64,000 nucleotides of DNA from Sphingobium sp. CECT 9361 (GTDB lineage: Bacteria > Pseudomonadota > Alphaproteobacteria > Sphingomonadales > Sphingomonadaceae): NCBI RefSeq assembly GCF_918741285.1, contig NZ_CAKKNC010000012.1, positions 62,001 through 126,000 of the forward strand, read 5' to 3'. The notes below the pieces were generated by a model. The model saw only the letters and a list, made by a program, of their open reading frames with translations, made no database searches and was not told where the DNA came from. This document shows positions 1-9,420 of this stretch, in pieces (the stretch's first letter is position 1; the number at the start of each line of letters is the position of its first letter). A program made the position numbers and the translations under genes.

Positions 1-2
1 CC

Positions 3-668
3 CTTGCTTCAGCCGCGGCCAGCTCGATGGTCATCGTCAACACGGTGGTAATCGTGCGTGGCAATCTTGGCCTCACGCAGCGCGATGTTGCCTTCACGCT
101 CGCCGCTTTTGGCGGAGGCTCGATCCTGGCCGCGCTGACCCTGCCACGCATCCTCGATCGGATCGCCGATCGTACGATCATGATTGGTGCTGCGGCAGCA
201 ATGGCGATCGGTCTCGCCCTTCTGGCGGTGCTCACGGCAAGCTTTGGGGCAGCGCCCGGTTATTGGCGAATGGTCCTGATCGGATGGTTCATACTCGGTA
301 TCGCCTATTCGATGAGCGTGACGCCATCGGGCCGATTGCTTCGACGGTCGGCCAATGCCGACGACCGCCCGGCATTGTTCGCCGCACAATTCGCGCTCAG
401 CCATTGCGCCTGGCTGATCTGCTATCCCCTGGTGGGTCTGTTGGGCGCCAGTATCGGGCAGACGGCGGCCTTTGCGGCAATGGCGGCGATTGCGGCCGTC
501 GGAACCCTGGCCGCTTTGTGGCTCTGGCCCAGCGCCGACCCAGATACGGTGAACCATGACCATGCGGATCTCGCGCCCGATCATCCCCATCTGCGCGGCG
601 ATCACGGCAAGGCGCGGGAGCATGCGTTCGTCATCGACGAACTTCATCAGCGCTGGCCCCGCCAATGA
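3..668 (+). CDS. MFS transporter, C-terminal part (5' end outside window)
   Basis: The frame is open to the window edge, so this is the 3' part of a longer gene; the ATG at 27 is probably internal. About six hydrophobic segments are visible, which is the C-terminal half of a 12-helix major facilitator. The last 40 residues form a soluble tail rich in His and Asp (HDHAD, DHPHL, HAF), a plausible metal-binding tail. Position just upstream of a czc operon suggests a metal-linked export role, but the substrate cannot be read from the sequence. Family assignment is reasonably firm; function is inferred from context. Confidence 0.7.
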   Translation, partial: LASAAASSMVIVNTVVIVRGNLGLTQRDVAFTLAAFGGGSILAALTLPRILDRIADRTIMIGAAAAMAIGLALLAVLTASFGAAPGYWRMVLIGWFILGIAYSMSVTPSGRLLRRSANADDRPALFAAQFALSHCAWLICYPLVGLLGASIGQTAAFAAMAAIAAVGTLAALWLWPSADPDTVNHDHADLAPDHPHLRGDHGKAREHAFVIDELHQRWPRQ

Positions 669-744
669 TTTTCGTCTGGCCCGCCATGATCGGCACCATG
701 CGACGTGCTTGTGGACCGGCCGTGTTCGCGATACCCGTAACGAC

Positions 745-1122
745 ATGACGGCATCGTCGGTCAGATTGCGCGCTTCGGTGCGGGCCTGTGCCCGCATGCG
801 CCTTTTTGCGCTCTCGGCGATTCTGGCGCTGTTCGGGATGCTGGCGCTTGCCACCTGGCATGACGCTATTCCGCACATTCATGATGCCGCGCATGTCATC
901 AGCGTCGATCGGGATCATCATGATCACGCCCCGGCCGAGCAGCCGGACACGCCCGACCTGATGCATCTGGCGGCTCATGCGGTGCTCCAGACAATCGACG
1001 TGCCTGCGCAGGCTGTGATTGTTGCGCTCTTGAAGCCTGTCACCGCAATCTGGGCGCGCGACCCTGCCGAAGCGGCGCGCTCTATCGCACCTTCGTCAAT
1101 TCTGCGTCCCCCGCGAGGCTGA
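745..1122 (+). CDS. CzcI-like small His-rich exported protein
   Basis: A 125-residue protein ending 52 bases before czcC. An internal Met at 796 begins a good signal-peptide-like segment (RLFALSAILALFGMLALA), so the true start may be 796. The following stretch is rich in His and Asp (HDAIPHIHDAAH, DRDHHDHA), suggesting periplasmic metal binding. The C-terminus ends in LRPPRG, matching the RPP-type ends of the two proteins at 25910-26254 and 26758-27090, the second of which also precedes a czcC. I infer one family of small accessory proteins that travel with czcCBA. CzcI is a known analogue by position; direct homology was not tested. Confidence 0.6.
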   Translation: MTASSVRLRASVRACARMRLFALSAILALFGMLALATWHDAIPHIHDAAHVISVDRDHHDHAPAEQPDTPDLMHLAAHAVLQTIDVPAQAVIVALLKPVTAIWARDPAEAARSIAPSSILRPPRG

Positions 1123-1174
1123 ATTCACGCGCGTAGCGCGTGCCGTCATTGCAGCCTTTTTTGGGGATAAGAAT

Positions 1175-2443
1175 ATGAGAGCCTTTATAGGCCGGCTGCC
1201 GCGTTGCGTGGTGTCCGGCATGATGGTCGCGACCTGCGTCGCGGCGCTGTGCGCACCCGCACAGGCGCAAGTGGCGCCGCCGTTCGCTACACTGCTACGC
1301 CAGACCGCCGAGGCGCCCCGGCGCATCGAAAGCGAAGCCGAGGTCCGCCGGTCCGAAGGTCTTGCACGCCAGGCCCGCGCCCGACCCAATCCGACCATTG
1401 GCATTCTCACCGAGAATGTCGCGGGATCGTCTCCCTATCGCGGGGTCGACCGCGCCGAGACGACACTGCAATATAGCCAGCCGCTGGAAATCGGCGGCAA
1501 GCGTTCGGCGAGGATCGCAGCCGGAGAGGCCGGCGTCGCCGCGTCCCGCGCCCGCGATCGTGATGCGAAGATCCGCTACGCTTATGATCTTGCGCGCGCT
1601 TATGCAGCGGCGGACGTTTCAGACCAGCGGATAATGCTGGCCGAAGGCGAGGTCGAGCAAGCGCAGAATATCCTGCGCGCCGCTCGCGTGCTGGTCGATG
1701 CCGGCAAGGAAGCGCGGCTGCGCGCCCTGCAAGCAGAAGCCGCGCTGAACGCCGTGACCGCCGATCTTGAAGGGGCGAAAGCGGATCGCATTGCGGCCTA
1801 TGCCCGTCTCTCCGCACTCGCCGGCGTCGAAGAGACCTTCACCGGCTTATCGGAATCGCTCCTGGCCGTGCCGGTCGCGGCACCGACTTATGGCCCAGTC
1901 GATCCGATGACGAGTTCGTCCTTTCTTGCCGCGCAGGCAGAGCGAGAGGCTGCCGAGCGCCGCCTGACCGCCGAACAGAAGCGGGCAATCCCCGATGTGA
2001 CGGCAATCGTCGGCGTGCGGCGTCTCGATTATGAGAATGCGACCGCACTGACGGCAGGCGTCTCGATCCCGCTCAACATCTTCGATCGCAACCGTGGCAA
2101 TATTGCTGCCTCGCAAGCAGAGGCACAGGCCGCCGCCGCCAGATTGGCCATGGCGCGTAACGATGCGATTGCCGAAGCCCGCGCGGCCGGGGCGCAGATT
2201 GCGGCCGCACAGTCGCGGGTTGCTGCTGCGGAGGCGTCGCAACGCACCGCCGAAGAAACCTATCGTCTCGCTCGCATTGCCTATGAGGCTGGCAAATCCC
2301 CGCTCGTCGAATTGTTGAACGCCCGCCAAGGCCTTGGCGCGGCACGCGGCATCGTGCTCGATGCCAGAGTCGCCAGTTTCGAGGCGCGCGCGCAGCTCGC
2401 CCGCCTCCAGGGCCGCACCCTTTCCGGAGATGAGATCCAATGA
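1175..2443 (+). CDS. czcC: CzcC-like outer-membrane factor (TolC family)
   Basis: Outer-membrane channel of a three-part heavy-metal efflux pump. The 422-residue length is normal for CzcC. A signal peptide is visible (MRAFIGRLPR then a hydrophobic run ending APAQAQ), followed by the long Ala/Arg/Glu-rich helices typical of outer-membrane efflux proteins and the family segment NPTIGILTENV. The ATG follows a GGGG-type ribosome site. The stop overlaps the next start by four bases (ATGA), so it is translationally coupled to czcB. Family assignment is firm; the metals (Co, Zn or Cd) are inferred from czcA. Confidence 0.88.
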   Translation: MRAFIGRLPRCVVSGMMVATCVAALCAPAQAQVAPPFATLLRQTAEAPRRIESEAEVRRSEGLARQARARPNPTIGILTENVAGSSPYRGVDRAETTLQYSQPLEIGGKRSARIAAGEAGVAASRARDRDAKIRYAYDLARAYAAADVSDQRIMLAEGEVEQAQNILRAARVLVDAGKEARLRALQAEAALNAVTADLEGAKADRIAAYARLSALAGVEETFTGLSESLLAVPVAAPTYGPVDPMTSSSFLAAQAEREAAERRLTAEQKRAIPDVTAIVGVRRLDYENATALTAGVSIPLNIFDRNRGNIAASQAEAQAAAARLAMARNDAIAEARAAGAQIAAAQSRVAAAEASQRTAEETYRLARIAYEAGKSPLVELLNARQGLGAARGIVLDARVASFEARAQLARLQGRTLSGDEIQ

Positions 2444-3594
2444 ACCCCGAACGCAACATGCTTTATGCCGGGGCCGCGATCGGTCTCGTCCTCGCCGCCC
2501 TTGCCGGTTTCGGTGTCGCCAGAATGGCTGGCCCATCCGCACCGACAGCCGAGACGGAGGCGGCCGCCTCCACCGCTCCAACCGACACGGTCGTGATCAA
2601 CCAGGATGGTATCAAGACCTCGGGGATTGGCCTTGCACAAGCGGCAGCCGGTGGCGTCGCCGGCATCATCCTCGCCAGTGCCACCGTTGAGGCAACGCCA
2701 GATGCCGAAGCAGTGCTCACTGCCCGGGCAGCGGGCACCGTTACCCGGATCTTCAAGCGGATCGGTGATCCGGTCAGCGCGGGCGAAACGATCGCCCTTG
2801 TCGAGAGCCGCGATGCGTCGGCGATCGCCGCCGATCGCAGTACGGCTGCCGCAAGGGTTACGCTTGCAAGCCGACAACTGGCGCGCGAGCGAATACTGCT
2901 CAATCAAGGGGTGTCGCCCCGGGCAGACTATGAGACCGCTGAAGCCAATCTGGCGGTCGCGCAGGCCGAAGCCCGGCAAGCGAGCGCTGCCGCCAGCGCG
3001 GCAAAGGTCTCGCGCGATGGCAGGTCGGTTGCGGTGGTCAGTTCGATCTCCGGCCGTATAACGTCCGCACCCGTCAATCTCGGCGCGTTTGTGCAGGCCG
3101 AGACCGAGTTGTTCCGTGTCGCCGATCCGCGCCGCCTTCAGATCGAGGCGAGCATGCCGGCAGCGGACGCATTGCGTGTGAAGGCGGGTGACAGGGCCGA
3201 ACTGACGACCAATAATGGCCAGAAGGTGGAAGGCCGGGTCCGCTCGGCGACTGGCGTGGTCGATCCGCAGACGCGGCAAGCGACGGTGGTCGTGACGCCA
3301 AGCGGCGGCGGCGGCCTGATCGCACCCGGCCAGCTTGTCCAGGCGCGTATCTTCGCCAGCGGCGGCGATGTGGCCTCGGGCGTGAATGTGCCGCAGGATG
3401 CGGTCCAGACGCTAGGGGATCGCTCGGTGGTGTTCGTGCGAACCCGCCAGGGGTTCAAGGCGCAGACCGTGCGGGTTGGAACGCGCAGCGGGGGCATGGT
3501 CGAGATTGCCTCGGGCCTCCCTGCAAACACGGTGATCGCCACCACCAATGCCTTCCTTCTCAAGGCCGAGCTTGGCAAGGAGTCGGCGGAATGA
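2440..3594 (+). CDS. czcB: CzcB-like periplasmic adaptor (RND membrane fusion protein)
   Basis: Periplasmic adaptor joining the inner-membrane RND pump to CzcC. The 384-residue protein has an N-terminal membrane segment (LYAGAAIGLVLAALAGFGVA), a lipoyl/barrel-sandwich half (AAGTVTRIFKRIGDPVSAGE), a coiled-coil hairpin rich in Ala and Arg, and a beta-barrel half with PQTRQATVVV. Unlike the second copy at 28464-29642 it has no lipobox, so it is anchored by its N-terminal helix. It overlaps both neighbours by four bases. Assignment is firm. Confidence 0.88.
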   Translation: MNPERNMLYAGAAIGLVLAALAGFGVARMAGPSAPTAETEAAASTAPTDTVVINQDGIKTSGIGLAQAAAGGVAGIILASATVEATPDAEAVLTARAAGTVTRIFKRIGDPVSAGETIALVESRDASAIAADRSTAAARVTLASRQLARERILLNQGVSPRADYETAEANLAVAQAEARQASAAASAAKVSRDGRSVAVVSSISGRITSAPVNLGAFVQAETELFRVADPRRLQIEASMPAADALRVKAGDRAELTTNNGQKVEGRVRSATGVVDPQTRQATVVVTPSGGGGLIAPGQLVQARIFASGGDVASGVNVPQDAVQTLGDRSVVFVRTRQGFKAQTVRVGTRSGGMVEIASGLPANTVIATTNAFLLKAELGKESAE

Positions 3595-6500
3595 TCGCGC
3601 GCATATTAGGGCTCTCGGTCAGAGCGCGATGGGCCGTTGTGTTCATCACCTTCCTCGTCGTCCTGTTCGGTGCCTGGCAGATCACCCTGCTGCCGATCGA
3701 CGCGGTCCCGGACGTCACCAACCGCCAGGTCCAGATCAACAGCTTCGTGCCGACCCTCGGACCGGTCGACATGGAGAAGCAGGTCACCTTTCCCGTCGAG
3801 ACAGCGCTTGCCGGTATTCCCGGTCTGCAGACGACCCGCTCGCTCACGCGTAACGGGTTCAGCCAGGTCACCGCGGTCTTCAAGGACAGCACCGACATCT
3901 ATTTTGCTCGGCAGCAGGTGACCGAACGGGTCGCTCAGGCCAAGGACAGCCTGCCTGCTGGCGTTCAACCCCAACTCGCGCCGCTCACGACGGGTCTGGG
4001 CGAGATCTTCATGTTCAGCGTCGCGTTCGAACATCCCGACGGCAAGGGCGTTAAGGTGGTCGACGGTCAGCCCGGCTGGCAGTCCGATGGTTCCTATCTG
4101 ACGCCCGAGGGCGAGAAACTGACCACGGTGGTTGCCAAGGCCGCTTATCTGCGAACGGTCCAGGATTGGATCATCAGGCCGCAGATGCGGACCGTGCAGG
4201 GTGTTGCCGGTGTCGATTCCAACGGCGGCTATGTGAAGCAGTATGTCGTCGAGCCGAATCTGACCGCGCTTGCATCCTATGGCGTCTCGGTCACTGACCT
4301 CGCCGACGCGCTCGAACGGTCGAACCTGTCGGCGGGCTCCAACTATGTCCGCCGTGCCGGCGAATCCTTTCTCGTTCGCGCCGACGCGCGGCTGCGCTCG
4401 GTCGCCGACATAGAAGAGGCGGTGATCGCCACGCGTGCCGGCGTCCCGGTGCGCGTGAAGGACGTCGGCCAGGTCGTCATCGGGGGCGCGGTGCGGACCG
4501 GATCTGGCAGCGTCGGCGGGTCAGAAGCAGTCATCTCGACTATCCTGATGCTCACTGGCGAGAACAGCCGCATCGTCGCCAATCGCGTCGCCGACAAGCT
4601 GGTCGAAATCAACAAGACGTTGCCGCCGGACGTTGTCGCAAGCCAAGCCTATAACCGCTCCAAGCTGGTCAATGCGACCATCGCCACGGTCGAGAAGAAT
4701 CTGGTCGAAGGCGCACTGCTCGTCATCGTCGTGCTGTTCCTGCTGCTCGGCAACATCCGCGCGGCGCTCATCACCGCAGCCGTGATTCCGATCACGATGC
4801 TGATGACCGCTGCGGGCATGAATGAGCTTGGTGTTTCGGGCAATCTGATGAGTCTCGGCGCGCTGGATTTCGGCCTGATCGTCGACGGCGCGGTCATCAT
4901 CGTCGAAAACGCGCTCCGGCGCCTCGCCGAGCGGCAGCACCGCGAAGGCAGGCTGCTGACACGGACCGAACGTCTCGCTGAAACCACTCACGCCGCGCAG
5001 GAGATGGTCCGGCCAACCGTCTATGGCCAGGCCATCATCTTCCTCGTGTTCATACCTTTGCTCACCTTCCAGGGCGTGGAGGGCAAGACGTTCGCACCGA
5101 TGGCGATCACGCTGATGCTGGCGCTGGCCAGCGCGTTCATCCTGTCGATCACGTTCGTGCCGGCGATGGTCGCGTTGCTGGTGACCGGCAAGGTCAGCGA
5201 GACCGAGGTCAGATCGATCCGCTGGTTCAAGGAGAAATATCAGCCAGCGCTCACCCGCGCCGTGGCGCGGCCAATGCCGTTCATCCTGGGCGGCGTAGGC
5301 GTGTTTGCGGCGGCGGTGCTGCTGTTCGGCACGCTTGGTCAGGAGTTCATGCCGCAGCTCGACGAGAAGGACATCACGGTCACCAACTTCCGTATTCCGT
5401 CCGCCTCGATCGACCAGTCGACCGCGATGCAGCTCCAGATCGAAAATGCACTCAAGACGTTACCCGAGGTGGCATTGGTCTTTTCCAAGAACGGCAATGC
5501 CGATCTGGGTACCGATCCGATGCCGCCTAATGCGTCCGATACCTATGTCATCCCAAAGCCTGAAAAGGAGTGGCCCGCCGAGGTCAAATCCAAGGAGGAC
5601 ATCCTTCGGCGGATCGAGGAACGGATGAAGCCGCTGATCGGCAACCGCACCGAAATCCAGCAACCGATCCAGATGCGGTTCAACGAGCTGATCGCGGGCG
5701 TCCGCTCTGACGTCGCGGTGAAGCTCTATGGCGACGACCTGGACGCGATGAGCGAGGCGGGAGGCAGAATCGCGACAGCGCTGCGGACCATTCCAGGCGC
5801 GGCGGACGTGCAGGCGGAACAGACATCTGGTGCGCCGACCTTCGACATCAAGGTCGATCGCCAGGCGGCGGGCCGTTACGGCCTGTCGGTCGAGGAGGTC
5901 GCCAGTACGGTCGCGGCCGCCCTGGGTGGACGCGAAGCGGGCTTGTTGTTCGAAGGCGATCGGCGCTTCGCTGTCGTGGTGCGTCTGCCCGACGCACAGC
6001 GCGACGATATCGACACCCTGGGCTCGATCCCGGTCATGCTACCATCCAACGGTGCCGGGAACGCGCGTTCCATCCCGCTCAGCGAAGTCGCGCGTTTCAC
6101 CTACACCGAGGGGCTCAACCAGATCAGCCGGGAGAACGGTAAGCGGATGGTCGTCATCCAGGCCAATGTGCGAGGCCGCGATCTTGGCGGATTCGTCGCC
6201 GAAGCCCAGGCGAAGATCGCCGATGTGAAGCTGCCCGCCGGCACCTTCACCGAATGGGGCGGCCAGTTCGAGAGCCTTCAGTCCGCTTCCGAGCGGTTGG
6301 CGATCGTCGTGCCGCTTTGCTTCGTCCTGATCTTCGCGCTGCTCTACATGGCACTGGGCGGTGCCTGGCCGGCGCTGGTCGTGTTTACGGCCGTTCCCAT
6401 GGCGCTGGCCGGAGGTGTGTTTGCTCTGGCCCTGCGCGGGATACCCTTCTCCATCACGGCGTCGGTCGGGTTCATCGCGCTTTCGGGCGTGGCGGTTCTC

Positions 6501-6827
6501 AACGGCCTTGTCATGATGAGCGCGATCCGCAAGCGGCTTGATGACGGCGAAGGGATCGACGGCGCGATCATTGGTGGCGCGATGGAACGAGTACGGCCGG
6601 TTCTGATGACGGCCCTGGTCGCGAGCCTCGGCTTCATCCCGATGGCGCTTGCCACCGGAACCGGAGCGGAGGTGCAACGACCGCTTGCAACCGTGGTAAT
6701 TGGGGGGCTCATCACGTCGACAGCGCTGACGCTGCTGGTTCTTCCGGCGATCTCGGCGCTAATGTTCCGGTTATTAGCGAAAGGGAAGACTGTCCAGGAG
6801 CCTCCGAGAACGGTTGTGGCGGCGTGA
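3591..6827 (+). CDS. czcA: CzcA-like heavy-metal RND efflux pump
   Basis: Proton-driven inner-membrane pump of the HME-RND family, 1078 residues as expected. The TM4 signature DFGLIVDGAVIIVEN is intact, with the three acidic residues at about D426, D432 and E439; this is the pattern of the Zn/Co/Cd subgroup rather than the Cu/Ag subgroup. Twelve membrane segments and two large periplasmic loops fit the sequence. It starts inside the czcB stop (ATGA) and its own stop overlaps a GTG at 6824. Substrate class is inferred from the TM4 motif; the exact metals are not shown. Confidence 0.9.
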   Translation: MIARILGLSVRARWAVVFITFLVVLFGAWQITLLPIDAVPDVTNRQVQINSFVPTLGPVDMEKQVTFPVETALAGIPGLQTTRSLTRNGFSQVTAVFKDSTDIYFARQQVTERVAQAKDSLPAGVQPQLAPLTTGLGEIFMFSVAFEHPDGKGVKVVDGQPGWQSDGSYLTPEGEKLTTVVAKAAYLRTVQDWIIRPQMRTVQGVAGVDSNGGYVKQYVVEPNLTALASYGVSVTDLADALERSNLSAGSNYVRRAGESFLVRADARLRSVADIEEAVIATRAGVPVRVKDVGQVVIGGAVRTGSGSVGGSEAVISTILMLTGENSRIVANRVADKLVEINKTLPPDVVASQAYNRSKLVNATIATVEKNLVEGALLVIVVLFLLLGNIRAALITAAVIPITMLMTAAGMNELGVSGNLMSLGALDFGLIVDGAVIIVENALRRLAERQHREGRLLTRTERLAETTHAAQEMVRPTVYGQAIIFLVFIPLLTFQGVEGKTFAPMAITLMLALASAFILSITFVPAMVALLVTGKVSETEVRSIRWFKEKYQPALTRAVARPMPFILGGVGVFAAAVLLFGTLGQEFMPQLDEKDITVTNFRIPSASIDQSTAMQLQIENALKTLPEVALVFSKNGNADLGTDPMPPNASDTYVIPKPEKEWPAEVKSKEDILRRIEERMKPLIGNRTEIQQPIQMRFNELIAGVRSDVAVKLYGDDLDAMSEAGGRIATALRTIPGAADVQAEQTSGAPTFDIKVDRQAAGRYGLSVEEVASTVAAALGGREAGLLFEGDRRFAVVVRLPDAQRDDIDTLGSIPVMLPSNGAGNARSIPLSEVARFTYTEGLNQISRENGKRMVVIQANVRGRDLGGFVAEAQAKIADVKLPAGTFTEWGGQFESLQSASERLAIVVPLCFVLIFALLYMALGGAWPALVVFTAVPMALAGGVFALALRGIPFSITASVGFIALSGVAVLNGLVMMSAIRKRLDDGEGIDGAIIGGAMERVRPVLMTALVASLGFIPMALATGTGAEVQRPLATVVIGGLITSTALTLLVLPAISALMFRLLAKGKTVQEPPRTVVAA

Positions 6828-7723
6828 AGGAGTCCCCTCCGACAAATTTGGTGGAAAGCTGGGCTGAAAAGGTGACGCCCTGTCACACTAACCGGCGAAC
6901 GGCACTCAAATGTCTGGCCGCCGGGCTTGTCGTAACCAGTATTCCGCTTCCGCTATGGGCGGCGAGGACCGATCGGGGTCAGTCTTGGGGCGGCTTCGCC
7001 ACGCCTCCGGTCTGGCACCCGATAGAAGTTGCAACCGGGGACACGCTGATTGTGCCTGCCAAGATGTCCGGCGTAGCAATCGACGCGGTGCTCGACAGCG
7101 GAAGCGGCGCGTCAATTATCAGCAAACCGCTCGCGGCCAAGCTTGGCTTGACGAACCTGGAGCCGCGACGGATCAACGGCCTGAGCGGCAAGGCTCCGGT
7201 CGATCTGGTCCGCAATGTCGCGGTGATGTTGGGCGCTTATGCTCCCGTCCTCCCATTCGCGGTGATCGCAGACTTGGGGGCGATCTCGGCTGCCTTTGGT
7301 CGGCCAATCGATATGCTGCTCGGGGCAGACGTGCTGGCTGGCGGCTGCGTGGCGCTCGATTTTGCGACGCGACGGTTCGCATTTGAAAGGCCGGCCAGCT
7401 TTGTGCCGGGGCCGGAATGGACTGCGCTCCCGCTCGGGCACGGTGCCAAACAGGAATTGTTTGTGCTCGCATCCATCGCCGGACTGGACCCGGTGCCGCT
7501 GATGCTCGATTTCGGCAGTTCGTCGGCGTTGATGCTATCCTCCGCCTATATCGAGGCGCACTCCGTTCTCGTCGGCAAGACCGTCTCCACCGCCGCCCTT
7601 GGCGGGGTCGAGGGAGTGCAAATCGTCAAGGCCTTCGTTGCCGACACGGTGAGCCTGGGCGCGCTCTCGAGCGCCTTAGTTCCGGCGCTCGCCCTTGATC
7701 GGTGGACCTCGGTGAGCACGTAG
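6824..7723 (+). CDS. Retropepsin-like aspartyl protease domain protein, 5' part of a frameshifted gene
   Basis: The 299-residue frame begins with a possible twin-arginine signal (NRRTALKCLAAGLVV) and carries two retropepsin-like lobes, with DSGSGAS and DFGSSSA as the active-site-like motifs. It starts at a GTG overlapping the czcA stop. It ends early at 7721-7723 just where the family normally continues into a GNVGMPLLG segment, which is found in the frame starting at 7702. A one-base shift near 7700 joins them, so this is most likely one gene of about 420 codons encoding a protease-fold plus PDZ protein. Role in metal resistance is unknown. Confidence 0.6.
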   Translation: MKESPPTNLVESWAEKVTPCHTNRRTALKCLAAGLVVTSIPLPLWAARTDRGQSWGGFATPPVWHPIEVATGDTLIVPAKMSGVAIDAVLDSGSGASIISKPLAAKLGLTNLEPRRINGLSGKAPVDLVRNVAVMLGAYAPVLPFAVIADLGAISAAFGRPIDMLLGADVLAGGCVALDFATRRFAFERPASFVPGPEWTALPLGHGAKQELFVLASIAGLDPVPLMLDFGSSSALMLSSAYIEAHSVLVGKTVSTAALGGVEGVQIVKAFVADTVSLGALSSALVPALALDRWTSVST

Positions 7724-8085
7724 GGAATGTGGGGATGCCGTTGCTCGGACAATTCGATATCGTCCTGGACGTGTCTCAAGGGCAGTTGTGGTTGCGTTCC
7801 GCCCCTCCTCGGGCGCGCCTGCCGATGCTGAAGGATCGAAGCGGCCTCGGCCTCGCCGCCTCCACTACTGACCTGACTGTGGTGCATGTGGCATCCGGCA
7901 GCCCTGCGGATCGGGCGGGGTGGGCTGTCGGTGAGCACGTCGTAGCCGTGGACGGTCGTCCTATCGACGACTCCTATACGCGGGGATTGCTTTGGCAATG
8001 GCGCTACGGCCCCGCAGGAAGCCGGGTAACGCTTAAGGTCGCGGACGGAACTACGCGGATTCTAAAGCTTGCCGATTACTACTGA
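7702..8085 (+). CDS. PDZ-domain 3' part of the frameshifted aspartyl protease gene
   Basis: The frame opens at a GTG and continues the preceding protease-fold protein: GNVGMPLLGQFDIVLD completes the second lobe, and residues from about 50 onward form a PDZ domain (HVASGSPADRAGW, VAVDGRPI). It lacks its own ribosome site, which supports a broken single gene over two genes. A sequencing error cannot be excluded, since the rest of both parts is undamaged. Confidence 0.5.
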   Translation: MDLGEHVGNVGMPLLGQFDIVLDVSQGQLWLRSAPPRARLPMLKDRSGLGLAASTTDLTVVHVASGSPADRAGWAVGEHVVAVDGRPIDDSYTRGLLWQWRYGPAGSRVTLKVADGTTRILKLADYY

Positions 8086-8299
8086 GCGGTCCGGCAGGAA
8101 AGCAAAGGGAAGCTGCGGATACTTCTCGGTTTAGGCGCGGGTTTGGAGGTGATGAGCCGGATCGCCGTACTCTGTCGGTGGCATGCTGGCAGCCTCGCCG
8201 GTGTCAATGTTCGTTTTGGCGGCCGCTTACCCGCTGCTGCTGCGCAGGCCGCTACGTCCATCTTTTGAAACTACCCCAGCCTCTCAGCAAAAGGAGGTC

Positions 8300-8657
8300 A
8301 TGATAAGAGCGCTACGCATCGCACTGTTTACCGCCGCCATTTTGGCCGCCGGTCCGGCCCACGCCTAATCCATGAGCGGAGATGTGAAAGGCATGTCCGG
8401 TATGGGGGCATGGACAAAGGGCGCCTGCCGACAAGACGGGGCAGGGTGTCGGTGTCATCACCGCGATCGATACCAAGGCGAACAAGCACACGATCCAGCA
8501 CGGACCGATTCCGGCGGTGGGCTGGCCCACAATGACCATGGCGTTCAAGGCTAATCCGCCGACGCTGTTTCGCGGCCTGCGGGTGGGCGAGCGGATCGGG
8601 TTCGACGTCCAGACCCAAGGCGTGGCCGCCGAGGTCACTGCCGTGCGGCCGCAATAG
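8300..8657 (+). pseudogene. cusF-like periplasmic copper-binding protein, broken
   Basis: A ribosome site (AAGGAGG) precedes an ATG at 8300 that starts a clean signal peptide ending AGPAHA, then a TAA at 8366-8368 stops translation. One base change (TAA from CAA) would continue into SMSGDVKGMSGM. A further frameshift near 8430 is needed to reach GVGVITAIDTKANKH and GWPTMTMAF, the CusF-type metal motif with a Trp and two Met ligands, ending at the stop 8655-8657. Two independent lesions make it a pseudogene. CusF chaperones normally deliver Cu/Ag to an RND pump. Confidence 0.7.
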
Positions 8658-8739
8658 GCACTATTTGCCCGAGGCGGCCATTGAGTATGTCCGCCTGGGG
8701 GAGATGTCTTGAAGAACAGCCTGACCCCATGGAGATCAG

Positions 8740-8967
8740 TCAGGCGCAGCAAGACGCGTCTGGACCCGAAAGTTGAATTGGTGGGCACGCTACCGTTCCA
8801 TAGGAGCAGAACACGCAGCAATCTCCTGCCTTCGGGCGCAACAAGGCACCGCAGCCGGTGCAATCGTAGAAATATTGGCAGGCGTTCGTCGGCATCGTTT
8901 CCGCCTTCACCGAGCCGCATTGCGGGCAAGTGATAGTCGATTCGAGAAGGGGCGCTCGCTCAGACAT
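8740..8967 (-). CDS. GDCCVxC-motif zinc-ribbon protein
   Basis: A 75-residue protein with CPQCG and CTGCG knuckles followed by the hallmark GDCCVFCSYG and CPPIQ. This is the GDCCVxC family, some members of which are selenoproteins; here the position is Cys. I chose the ATG at 8967 because it overlaps the merT stop (ATGTCTGA), implying coupled translation with merT. The family often sits beside mercury transporters, so a thiol role in handling Hg(II) is a fair inference, not shown. The Cys-rich tail (ASCCA) adds possible ligands. Confidence 0.75.
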   Translation of the reverse strand: MSERAPLLESTITCPQCGSVKAETMPTNACQYFYDCTGCGALLRPKAGDCCVFCSYGTVACPPIQLSGPDASCCA

Positions 8968-9331
8968 AGGAATATCCAAGCCAGAGCAGGATCGCGCCGA
9001 CCGTCAAGCCGACGAACACCACAACACGCAAGGCAGCCGGCGTGCAGGCGCCGTTGGGCCCACAGGTCATCGCCACGCGCTGTTGCCGCCAGAGCATGAT
9101 CGCACCACCGACAAGGCAAAGTGCGCTCAAGCCGAGGAGAAGCGTCCGATAGGGAGCTGCGGCAACGGCGATCCCGCCCAGCCACCCCACACTGACGCCA
9201 ACGGTGGTCAGCAAGATCGGCAAGGCGCAGCAGGAGGCTACGCCGAATGCCGACGCTATTGCGCCGAAGGCGAGAAACAGCGCCCCACGCACGCTCGAAA
9301 AGCGGCCCAGGACATATGGTTTGGACATCAT
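8960..9331 (-). CDS. merT: MerT-like mercuric ion transporter
   Basis: Inner-membrane Hg(II) importer. The 123-residue product has three or more membrane segments, the vicinal pair VASCCALPILL in TM1 and a second pair in the cytoplasmic loop (CGPNGAC). The start at 9331 is favoured because AAGGAG lies six bases upstream, and because a longer start at 9370 would lie upstream of the -10 of the promoter described below. Divergent from merR. No merA, merP or merB is present in the window, so imported mercury has no visible reductase here. Confidence 0.85.
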   Translation of the reverse strand: MMSKPYVLGRFSSVRGALFLAFGAIASAFGVASCCALPILLTTVGVSVGWLGGIAVAAAPYRTLLLGLSALCLVGGAIMLWRQQRVAMTCGPNGACTPAALRVVVFVGLTVGAILLWLGYSYV

Positions 9332-9360
9332 CGGCGACTCCTTGCGATCAATTGGCTGGA

Positions 9361-9391
9361 ACTCTACCATCTGTAGGAACTACAGACTCAA
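9361..9391 (-). promoter_or_regulatory. MerR-type promoter and operator for merT
   Basis: On the minus strand TTGAGT (9386-9391) and TAGAGT (9361-9366) are 19 bases apart, the long spacer used by MerR-family activators. The spacer contains a perfect dyad, CTGTAG-TTC-CTACAG, at 9371-9385. It lies between the divergent merT and merR genes. Confidence 0.8.
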
Positions 9392-9420
9392 CCCCCAATT
9401 TCGAAAGGCGAGGGGCGGCC

